This document shows positions 27,201 through 33,106 of a stretch of 33,106 nt of DNA, piece by piece. Position 1 is the first letter of the stretch. Every line of letters begins with the position of its first letter. Origin of the DNA: a virus; IMG/VR virus record IMGVR_UViG_3300035126_000526, positions 1 through 33,106 of that record, one strand, 5' to 3'. Below the pieces are notes generated by a model. The model did not search any database and was not told the origin of the DNA. It was given only the letters and a program-made list of their open reading frames with translations. The position numbers were made by a program, and so were the translations under genes.

Positions 27201-28050
27201 TGCCAAGTTCCTCGCGGACCATTGTCTTGACCTGCGTGCGGATAACGCGGCTGGCTTCCTCGCGCACGCGGGGCGTCAAAGTGCCCGCTACGCCGCCAGC
27301 AAGGAAGGCCGTGCCGATGCCGATTGCCGATTCGAGTGCGTCGCCGTCCGACTGGAACGCCGCCACGGGAGCCGCAGCACCGACGCCGCCAGCAAGGGCA
27401 CGGACGCCAGCGGACCTCGTGAGCGTGCCGCCAATACCCGCACCCAAGCCCGCACCGGACAGGCCGGAAACAACAATGTTCTCGCCGGTCACGGTGGGGT
27501 CCAGCGTGGAGCGGTAAGACTCAAGGGCGGTGTTCGTAATAAAGCCTGCCGACGCCGCCCGCGTGATGCGAGCCGCCCGCGTCAGGCCCACGCCCAAGCC
27601 CGCGCTGCCGGTCAGCACGCCAGCCGTCAGGTTGATCGGGTCAGCCACGCTGGCGAGAATCGAAGCGGCCACGCGGCTTGTCGTGCCCGCGTTGGCAAGA
27701 ACGGTCATGCGGCGGGTCCGCTCAAGTGCAACCTCGCGGATCGCCTGCACGTCGTCGATGCTGCCAGCGTCGGCAAACATCGGCACAAACTCGTCGGCCA
27801 CGCCTTCGCGCGCCTGCGTGAGAACGTCCTTTGTCAGAACAAACGACGGGTCGTAGCGACTGCCGGGGCCGGAAAGGAAGTCGTAGGTGAGGCCCGTCAG
27901 TTCATTGCGGAAGGCCGCGCCAAGTGCCTGCGTGAAACTGGACGACTGGCGAATCGGGTTGGCTTCCAACTTCTGCGAGTCGGAGCGGGACGTACCCACA
28001 AGCCCGAGGCCCGGAATGTCAAGGTCCGAGCCGGATTGGAAGGTTGTCAT
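24268..28050 (-). CDS. Large internal virion / DNA ejection protein, T7 gp16-like
   Basis: This 1260-residue protein (T7 gp16 is 1318) is the third and largest of three consecutive ejection proteins. Residues 125-165 hold a hydrophobic segment with ASVADPINLTAGVL, a motif position shared with gp16-like proteins, then Gly-rich hydrophobic runs (GLSGAGLGAGIGGTL near 196-210). A predicted coiled coil lies near 650-705 (KQLQKATDAEKKQTLQKQID). I do not see the lytic transglycosylase (SLT) motifs that T7 gp16 has at its N-terminus. It would form the transenvelope channel during DNA entry. The start (TAATG) overlaps the gp15-like stop. Confidence 0.8.
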   Translation of the reverse strand: MTTFQSGSDLDIPGLGLVGTSRSDSQKLEANPIRQSSSFTQALGAAFRNELTGLTYDFLSGPGSRYDPSFVLTKDVLTQAREGVADEFVPMFADAGSIDDVQAIREVALERTRRMTVLANAGTTSRVAASILASVADPINLTAGVLTGSAGLGVGLTRAARITRAASAGFITNTALESYRSTLDPTVTGENIVVSGLSGAGLGAGIGGTLTRSAGVRALAGGVGAAAPVAAFQSDGDALESAIGIGTAFLAGGVAGTLTPRVREEASRVIRTQVKTMVREELGNAGTLTPEGERYFADTTPAAFETRQQAAVESVSNGVMDEAKRFDEIASIARANTEVPPTTAVGAATAADTARTAASPFGDTYDQTIPLPRNGFFTPQQATDGRSTGAHFGTMEAMAGRSSVPSIRRIANMVFDDPVPRSDGNVFEGADKWTPARTGEYANPFLRVANQAFSETGNTLGIDDAQLSRMWYRSVVSDANNIPASMLSLQDATRTAMRDVLEFEKAHQVPGAADVPANEFYLPHKGRRDLIDSLVLQYGEQPIIDHVAKAFKARRPQAPDRVANAVATAWVRKIGTHTRNDLVRPDAFDTVIRLLEEANTDPALVAEARIVLEDHVSRSADRGLLAQLRQTADPEQRAAIKAKIGQVITEKEAITKRASLAKQLQKATDAEKKQTLQKQIDRIDAIFTAADEQAKLEALADVAEIVRPNVKGADDAGNPSNYKHRLDLDELVESVMPDGRSISLLDMLETDPRVLIPHRIRRAAGNAAFAQILKWSQNPISPARPVTSLADLLESLRKDARDAGLPEGAEEGNIRRLEVGLKHVIGIPIDDIGNPTTQRAARMARIAGELTGAKFLSGAATGLANVTETIGAVAAVQLRTTFEMVPALKELRSMALDGKLTNADLALAESFTGAGLDSLTYVAPHRPSGPALNTFDRALTWVEPKSAKFNELAMRASLMTLGNEVSQKIIAGGLVHQWGKWIQSGKAPGKKWLKGTNLDGKPYLVDRIIAQGQKYGTLGEPGTIAGKKGFDLNWHEWDDVEAAAALRSAVNLEYGRLFLQPSKINAYAWSTTWWGKLALQLKRYPMAAFRSKLVYGFATGDVRHWAALGLGTAATVPIYIIRTYAESLGQDDPQKYREERLSMGAMARATVGRAAWASMLPSMTDSAASLAGFEPPFAISSTTKRKAQDIDFLNIPALGAVRDVGAAIPEVVQPMIDSEYSFSMQSLKKLERALMPNAIRQLHIIDAAGRMLGLPETSKE

Positions 28051-30317
28051 TAGTTCAGAAGACCCTGAATGCGATCGGTCAGGATCGGGTCGGTGGCGAC
28101 GCGGCGACGCTCTGCCTGCATGCCAGCGTTACGCTGCACGGCTTTCAGTTCAGCGGCGTCAGCCTCTTTCTGCAACCGCTCGTTGTGGATGCGGATGAGG
28201 TCGCCGTTGCGGAACTTCGTCTTGTTGGCCGGACCTTCAACGGGCAGGCCGAGGAAGTCCACGATTTCCCAAGTGCCAGTGGATCGGTTGTACGAGAGTC
28301 CGGCCTTGTCAACGTCCTTGTTGGTCGTCTTGTAGTCGTCGATGAGTTGCTGGCCGATGGCGGGCAAGTCCTTTCGCACAGGCTCGGGCAAGCCCTCGAC
28401 GTTGGTGAGCGTCCAAAAGCCGTTGATGACACTGCCAGAGGAAGACACGGTGTTCTTCGCCTGCTCGATAGCCAGCGTGGGGCTTGCTTGGCCCGCACGG
28501 ACAAGCCGCTCCGCTTCCGACTTGATCGCCGTCTGCAACTCGCTCAGGTTGCCGATGTTGCGGGGGGCCGACTGCACGCCCTCGCCGCGAAGCGAAGCAA
28601 ACCAAGTGTCTTTGTTGACAACGCCTAGCGCGGCCTTCTGCACGTCGTTGTCTGAAATGTTCCGCGTCAGTTGTGCGATGTCCTCGGGCGAGCGAGTGCG
28701 GGCCGCGTATGCCTGCTTGAACGCCTGCAACGCATTGGTCCTGCCGCCGGTGGTCGTGCTGGGCATGAATGCGAGAACGGAGTCGTAGAACGCACGCTCG
28801 TTGTCGCTGAGAACCGTGGTCGTCAAATGCGGCTGCGTGCGACGCATGATGGCGTAGGTCGTCAGTGAGTTCTCCCACGACGGCGGAAGCGTTTCCATCT
28901 TCTCGATGCTGCCAGCCGCCATGTACGGCATTTTCAGCGGGGCCACCCAATCAGCGGGCGCGTAAGCGCGATTGGCGACAGACTGCACCTTCTGGTATGC
29001 AGCCTCTTCTGGTGTCCGAGCCGTTGCGTCGATCCTGGCAAACTCCTCAGACATGAGGATGCGGGCTGCGTCGTCGCCGCCAACCTTGACGGTCTTCTTG
29101 CCGACTTGCCGCTCAGAGTCCTCGAAAACTGAAACCGCCGCCCCAGACTGGAACTGCGTGCGGTACTCGGACAGCATTTCGTTGCGGGCAGCGTTCTCGG
29201 CCTGCTGCTGCTGGGCTTCCAGTTGCTCGCTGAGCGCGGATCGCATGGCCTCTCGCATGGAGTTGGCTGCGCGAACGCCAACGGTCGCCTCGATGGAGTC
29301 GATCTGCCGCATGGCGTCGCCAACATTCAGGGCACCGCTACGAACGCCCGACGTAAGTGAGTTGAGGGCGTTGCTGGCAGCGGCGGCGACGTATTCGTTC
29401 TGGCGGTCGGCAAGGAACTGCTGTGCCTTCGCCGCGTTGACCGCTGACAGCGTGCCGCTTTCCGTCATTTGGCGAAGCGTTTCCGCCGCAACCTCGGGGG
29501 GCTGCGACGTTGCCACTTCCTCGAACATCGCAAGGGCGTTGGTCTGCGATGCCGTCTCGATGTTGGCCCGCGTCGATTGGAGCCGGAGCCGTTCGAGTTG
29601 CACGGTCTGCGTGAACTCGCCCTCGGGAATCTGGCTGGCAAGGCGGTCGAATGTGGCGGTGTCGCCAAGTAAGGCGGCGGATTTGAGGCTTGGAACGACA
29701 ACGGACGCGACGGCCTCGCGGTCGCTCAGGCCAAGAGCCTTTGCGCTGTTGACTGCCTGCAACACTTCGTCGGGCGTCTTGGCCCGGAATGCTGCGTCCT
29801 TGAGTCCATCGACGGCGGTAGCCCGTCCACGCTCAATGTCCCGCTGCCGCTTGTTCTGCAATGCCTCGGCAACCCGCGGGGCGTTTGCGCGATAGGCGTT
29901 CTTCCACGCCTCGGGACGGTCGGCGTACCGCGTCTCAATGAGGCTGTCAACGAACTGCGTAGCGAACTCGGACGGCTTTGCGCCGGGAGGCAGCGTGACT
30001 CGCCCGTTTTCAATGTCGTCGGCCAAATCCACGCCGTCGAGAGAGAACGCCTTTGAGCCAAGCCCCGACTGCGCCTGATCCTCCTGCGCCCGCTCACGAG
30101 CCGCGACATTCCCCGCCGTCGCCACAACCTGCCCCACAAGCCCAAACGCTTCGAGCATGTCGTTGGGCAGGCTGGAACGCTGGATCGCACCTGTGGCTGG
30201 CACGTCGAAGACCTGCAACGGCTGAGACTGCACGGCGTCCGCGAGTTGCGTGCCGCTCAGGAACTCCCCGCCCGGACGACGGCCTTGAAGGAACGGGCTT
30301 CCGCTGATTTGTGACAT
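28050..30317 (-). CDS. Internal virion protein, T7 gp15-like
   Basis: The 755-residue length matches T7 gp15 (747). The protein is soluble and helical, with many Ala/Gln-rich stretches (EQLEAQQQQAENAARNEMLS) and no membrane segment, as expected of the tube-forming ejection protein. Gene order, gp14-like then gp15-like then gp16-like, supports the call more than any single motif. It joins the next gene by a TAATG stop-start. Confidence 0.78.
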   Translation of the reverse strand: MSQISGSPFLQGRRPGGEFLSGTQLADAVQSQPLQVFDVPATGAIQRSSLPNDMLEAFGLVGQVVATAGNVAARERAQEDQAQSGLGSKAFSLDGVDLADDIENGRVTLPPGAKPSEFATQFVDSLIETRYADRPEAWKNAYRANAPRVAEALQNKRQRDIERGRATAVDGLKDAAFRAKTPDEVLQAVNSAKALGLSDREAVASVVVPSLKSAALLGDTATFDRLASQIPEGEFTQTVQLERLRLQSTRANIETASQTNALAMFEEVATSQPPEVAAETLRQMTESGTLSAVNAAKAQQFLADRQNEYVAAAASNALNSLTSGVRSGALNVGDAMRQIDSIEATVGVRAANSMREAMRSALSEQLEAQQQQAENAARNEMLSEYRTQFQSGAAVSVFEDSERQVGKKTVKVGGDDAARILMSEEFARIDATARTPEEAAYQKVQSVANRAYAPADWVAPLKMPYMAAGSIEKMETLPPSWENSLTTYAIMRRTQPHLTTTVLSDNERAFYDSVLAFMPSTTTGGRTNALQAFKQAYAARTRSPEDIAQLTRNISDNDVQKAALGVVNKDTWFASLRGEGVQSAPRNIGNLSELQTAIKSEAERLVRAGQASPTLAIEQAKNTVSSSGSVINGFWTLTNVEGLPEPVRKDLPAIGQQLIDDYKTTNKDVDKAGLSYNRSTGTWEIVDFLGLPVEGPANKTKFRNGDLIRIHNERLQKEADAAELKAVQRNAGMQAERRRVATDPILTDRIQGLLN

Positions 30318-30320
30318 GGG

Positions 30321-30836
30321 TTATGAGCCGTAGGGGAAACGATCGACTTTGGGCTTGGCCGGGAACAAGTCCTTCAAGCCCGCGTTGAGTTGGATGCCCG
30401 TGAGCGCGCCCTGCAAGCCGCCCGACAAGCCCGACATGACCGGGTTCTGCTGGGTCGCGTACAACTGATCCAGGCTCGCCTGCGTGCCAAGCCGAATCTG
30501 CTGCAAGGCGTTGTTGTAGTTCATGTCAATCGAGCGATTGGCACGGGCCGAACTGCCGAGAATGCTCTGGTCGAGTGCTTCGTAGGACGATCCCGCGAAC
30601 CCGCCGCCACGCTCTGCCGCCGACGCAAGCAACCGACCGCGAAGGGCGGCGGTTTCCAGTTGGGCGTTCTCGCGCTGCTGACGCTTGCGTTCGGCCAACT
30701 GCTCGGCCTGCAAGCGTGCCGCGTCCTCGGTGTTCCGCCCCTGCTTCTCGATCTGATTGTTGCGCGAAATCGCACCAATACCAGACAGGGCCGCGCCGCC
30801 GAGTGCCGACGCGATGAGGATTTCTGTTCCTGCCAT
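30321..30836 (-). CDS. Internal virion protein, T7 gp14-like
   Basis: This 171-residue protein (T7 gp14 is 196) starts MAGTEILIASALGGAALSGI, a hydrophobic Gly/Ala-rich segment. A long amphipathic helix follows (NNQIEKQGRNTEDAARLQAE), and a second Gly-rich hydrophobic region comes later (MSGLSGGLQGALTGIQ). This matches gp14-family ejection proteins, thought to insert in the outer membrane. The start overlaps the stop before it (TAATG). Confidence 0.8.
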   Translation of the reverse strand: MAGTEILIASALGGAALSGIGAISRNNQIEKQGRNTEDAARLQAEQLAERKRQQRENAQLETAALRGRLLASAAERGGGFAGSSYEALDQSILGSSARANRSIDMNYNNALQQIRLGTQASLDQLYATQQNPVMSGLSGGLQGALTGIQLNAGLKDLFPAKPKVDRFPYGS

Positions 30837-31417
30837 TACTGGCTATCTCTCCGGTTGTTGCTGTCCACAAGCCACTCCATGCTGGCAATCACCATCCGCT
30901 GCGGGCCGTCGCCGTAGATGATCCAGTTCGCGTCGTGCGTGTTGCCGTTGAGGTGGAACTGGGTGTTCTCGCTGGCCGCTGCCTGCTCTGCGGCGGTAGA
31001 CGTAAACGTGCGGGTCGCGTTGCTGCGGTTGGTCATGGTCCGCAGAATCATGTAGGGGCCGCTGCGGTGGCAACGGATGTCCAGCGTCCGCACGTTGATG
31101 CGGCTGGTGAAGTCGGGCGACCCGTCGTAGCGGTAGCGGATGGGCTTGGTGGGCGTTAAAGCGGCCTGAAACGACACGCCGACAACCGCCGAAAGCCCGC
31201 TGTAGTCGCCCGTGACGATGACATTGTACGGGTAGGTAAGAGTGTTGAGTGTCTTGATTGGAACAACCGTGCCGATCGACCCGCCCGACGCAATGATGAG
31301 CGTGTCAATCCCGCCGTCAGGAACCGCAATGTCCCACGAAGTTTCGTTATTCCCAGCGTCGAAACTTCCGCCCGACAACTCCTGCCGCCGGTCAAGGTGG
31401 GGGGCGTAGTTAGGCAT
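30836..31417 (-). CDS. Tail tubular protein B, C-terminal part (separate ORF)
   Basis: The 193 residues match the end of T7 gp12: LDRRQELSGGSFDAGNNETS corresponds to the segment after AFMDMKIRYT, VGVSFQAALTPTKPIRYR to YIGFNINFVYEFS, and INVRTLDIRCHRSGPYMI to the RLQLRRAWVNY region. The C-terminus NWIIYGDGPQRMVIASMEWL corresponds to the gp12 end. It overlaps the N-terminal ORF by 8 nt in another frame (ATGCCTAA). Both halves together are 750 residues, near the usual single-chain length. The split may be natural or a frameshift. Confidence 0.7.
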   Translation of the reverse strand: MPNYAPHLDRRQELSGGSFDAGNNETSWDIAVPDGGIDTLIIASGGSIGTVVPIKTLNTLTYPYNVIVTGDYSGLSAVVGVSFQAALTPTKPIRYRYDGSPDFTSRINVRTLDIRCHRSGPYMILRTMTNRSNATRTFTSTAAEQAAASENTQFHLNGNTHDANWIIYGDGPQRMVIASMEWLVDSNNRRDSQ

Positions 31418-33083
31418 CTGCGGCCATGCTTTCTCCCGACGCGCTCACGGTCGCGCCGGTCAAGAGGTTTTCAGTCGTCGCCGACAGGGGCGAGCCAAGC
31501 GTCATGCCGTGGACGTAGTACGCGCCGTCGTATTCGGACACAACGTACAAAACGCCACCGATGATCGCCACGTCACACACGCGGGTCAGGCCGTCGTTGC
31601 CAAAGAACCATTTGCCCCAAGCGTTCTGCACCTGCTTGCCGTCGATGTACGCCAGCCGCATCGCGTAGATCGTGCTGCCGTCGTTGTCGGTCACAACGCC
31701 CGCAAAGCCCGTCGTGGTGTCCGCCACAACCCGCGTGATCGACGACTCCATAAGCGATTCGACGTGGGCCGACATGGGCCGCGTGGTGTAGGACAGGGCA
31801 AGGTCGTCGTAGTCGTAGTAGTGGAGCGTGCCGCAGTCGTTGCTAATGCTCGGCACAAGTACGCCGGTCTGGAACCGGGGCATCTCCACGCCGGGCACGC
31901 TGCGGATCGACGTGGTGGCCGCAAGCGTCGCGGTGGACGGGGTGAACGAGTCGCCCGAATAGGACGCTTCGTACTGCTGGTTCTCTTTGGTGCCGAAGAT
32001 GATCGTCTTGCGAAGGGCGGTGGCGCGGTCGGCGTAGGCACCGGGCAAAGCGAACTGGATGGGGTCGCTGTCAACCACGGCGGCGGGGTTGGCGTACCAG
32101 AAATTCGTGTACGAGTTGATCGCCGAGAACAGGATGTACCCGCCAGCGACAAGCATGAGGCGGCTGTTGAATACGGCAATCTCAGAGACGGCAAAGCCCT
32201 CGCTCGACGCGCTAATCGCGTAGGTATATGGGAATCCGCCAATCGCTGCCGGGAGCGGGTTGGTGACGCTGGTGCCGTAGTCGGTGCCTGCGTCGTCGCG
32301 GTTGAACCACGTCTCGGCGTTGAATGTGAACGTCAGGGGTGACAGGGACGTTCGGGCGATCTTGTGCGGCATCGTGGATGCCGTGATGATGCCCTGTTCC
32401 AGCGTGCCGCTAATAACGCTGTGCTTGTTCACCCCCGCCATCTTCTTCTTGCTGTTGACGATGTACGTCACGTCGCGGATCGTGCAATAGCGGTAGTCCG
32501 CCGCCGTGGGCGTGTTGGCCTGCAAGTACGTCAGCGTCGAACCGCCTTCGACTAGCACGGCTTCCTTGCCCAGCGAACTGCCGACAGGGATGATGCGGGG
32601 GTAGCCGTTCGGTCCCTGAATGAGCAAGTACCGCTCAGTCTCGTCGCGTGCGATGGGCTGCAAGCGGAGTTTGGTGCCAGTCGCCCAATGTGCCCAGACA
32701 GTGCCCACGGTACCCGTGCGGGTGCCGCTTGACACGGTGGAGCCGGACACGGGCGTGCCGCTGGTGATCTGGATAGTGAGGTGCGGGGGCGACGTAGCAC
32801 TCACCGCGACAATCACGCCGGACCACGCCGAGCCGGAACCGCCCGTTCGCGTGATCGTGCTGCCGACGTTCCACGATCCGCTGCCGCCCTCAACGCTCAG
32901 GCTCATGCGGCAGTTGCCGAGGTTCGCCACCAACTTCGTGCCCGCACGGGTGAACGCACCAGACGCGGGGCTGAAATCTACGTTGCTCGCGTCGTCCACC
33001 TGCGAGGGGTGACGCAAGTGCGTCGCCTGCTTCGAGATTCCCCCGTACAGAAGGGGCTTGCTGACGACTGTTTGTTCTGGCAT
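31410..33083 (-). CDS. Tail tubular protein B, N-terminal part (T7 gp12-like)
   Basis: This 557-residue protein opens KPLLYGGISKQATHLRHPSQ, matching the GGISQQPDILRYPDQ start of T7 gp12. It keeps DVTYIVNSKKKM (DYTFIVN in T7) and FNSRLMLVAGGYILFSAINS near the middle (FRNRLGFLSGENIILS). KTIIFGTKENQQYEAS also aligns. The protein forms the nozzle end of the short tail. Compared with T7 it lacks the last 190 or so residues, which are encoded by the next ORF. An inserted Gly/Ser/Thr-rich stretch (residues about 65-130) looks like an extra beta domain. Confidence 0.88.
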   Translation of the reverse strand: MPEQTVVSKPLLYGGISKQATHLRHPSQVDDASNVDFSPASGAFTRAGTKLVANLGNCRMSLSVEGGSGSWNVGSTITRTGGSGSAWSGVIVAVSATSPPHLTIQITSGTPVSGSTVSSGTRTGTVGTVWAHWATGTKLRLQPIARDETERYLLIQGPNGYPRIIPVGSSLGKEAVLVEGGSTLTYLQANTPTAADYRYCTIRDVTYIVNSKKKMAGVNKHSVISGTLEQGIITASTMPHKIARTSLSPLTFTFNAETWFNRDDAGTDYGTSVTNPLPAAIGGFPYTYAISASSEGFAVSEIAVFNSRLMLVAGGYILFSAINSYTNFWYANPAAVVDSDPIQFALPGAYADRATALRKTIIFGTKENQQYEASYSGDSFTPSTATLAATTSIRSVPGVEMPRFQTGVLVPSISNDCGTLHYYDYDDLALSYTTRPMSAHVESLMESSITRVVADTTTGFAGVVTDNDGSTIYAMRLAYIDGKQVQNAWGKWFFGNDGLTRVCDVAIIGGVLYVVSEYDGAYYVHGMTLGSPLSATTENLLTGATVSASGESMAADA

Positions 33084-33084
33084 A

Positions 33085-33106
33085 TCAGGGCATCACGGGC
33101 ACCCAC
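33085..33106 (-). CDS. 3' end of an upstream gene, possibly tail tubular protein A
   Basis: Only the last six codons and the stop (33087-33085) remain, reading WVPVMP, cut by the window edge. The stop lies 1 nt before the tubular B start. In T7-like order the gene here would be tubular protein A (gp11), but the fragment is too short to test this. Confidence 0.3.

Noticed and set aside
26206-29895. Long plus-strand frames opposite the gp15- and gp16-like genes
   Set aside because: Long antisense frames are common in GC-rich DNA; these do not have ribosome sites or domain features.
1-33106. Reading the window as an integrated prophage with host flanks
   Set aside because: attP is internal with both arms, structural genes run off both edges in an order that closes a circle, and no bacterial housekeeping genes are seen.

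Overview
This window looks like most of the genome of a temperate T7-like phage (podovirus-type virion) of a GC-rich bacterium. Almost every gene is on the minus strand and reads leftward; only the lysogeny pair at 14897-15780 is on the plus strand. Evidence for T7-like virion ancestry is a head-tail connector, a scaffold start, a tail tubular protein B, three consecutive internal virion (DNA ejection) proteins, a gp19-like large terminase and a single-subunit RNA polymerase, in T7-like order if the map is read as a circle. The major capsid and tail tubular A genes are not in the window; they would lie just beyond its left end (1) and its right end (33106). The host cannot be named from sequence alone. 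The attachment core is the 3' half of a tRNA-Thr(CGU), so the host carries that tRNA.

Reading leftward from the right end: tail tubular B, split into two ORFs (33083-30836); internal virion proteins gp14-, gp15- and gp16-like (30836-24268); a probable small terminase (24271); a TIM-barrel glycosidase-like protein and a calcineurin-type phosphoesterase (23987-22348); two small genes; and the large terminase (21949-20192). A poorly understood 1.1 kb follows (20191-19095). Next comes a strong sigma70-type promoter (19150-19178), then a series of small genes with repeated leader hairpins, a clamp-loader-like AAA+ protein and the tyrosine integrase (17039-15951). The attP region sits at 15782-15975: paired arm-type repeats on both sides, a tRNA-Thr 3' half as core, and a leftward terminator. 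Left of it are the plus-strand CI/LexA-like repressor and a two-helix membrane protein. A divergent operator follows (14769-14852).

The long leftward early operon (14767-2547) carries an RHH regulator, an ERF annealing recombinase, SSB, an HNH endonuclease, several small HTH proteins, a RusA-like resolvase, a replication initiator, a DnaB helicase, a DnaA-domain-IV-like protein and the RNA polymerase. The initiator gene contains ten 8-bp iterons and an AT-rich unwinding region, which I read as the replication origin, organised like lambda ori inside gene O. The operon runs on into a frameshifted papain-like ORF, two small genes, the connector and the scaffold (1-86).

The genes suggest a chimera: T7-style transcription and virion combined with lambda-style lysogeny and host-dependent theta replication. 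No DNA polymerase, primase, endolysin or tail fibre is recognisable in the 33 kb. The phage seems to load its own DnaB helicase and borrow the host Pol III, perhaps modified by the clamp-loader-like and DnaA-like proteins. All homology statements come from reading motifs by eye; no database search was run.
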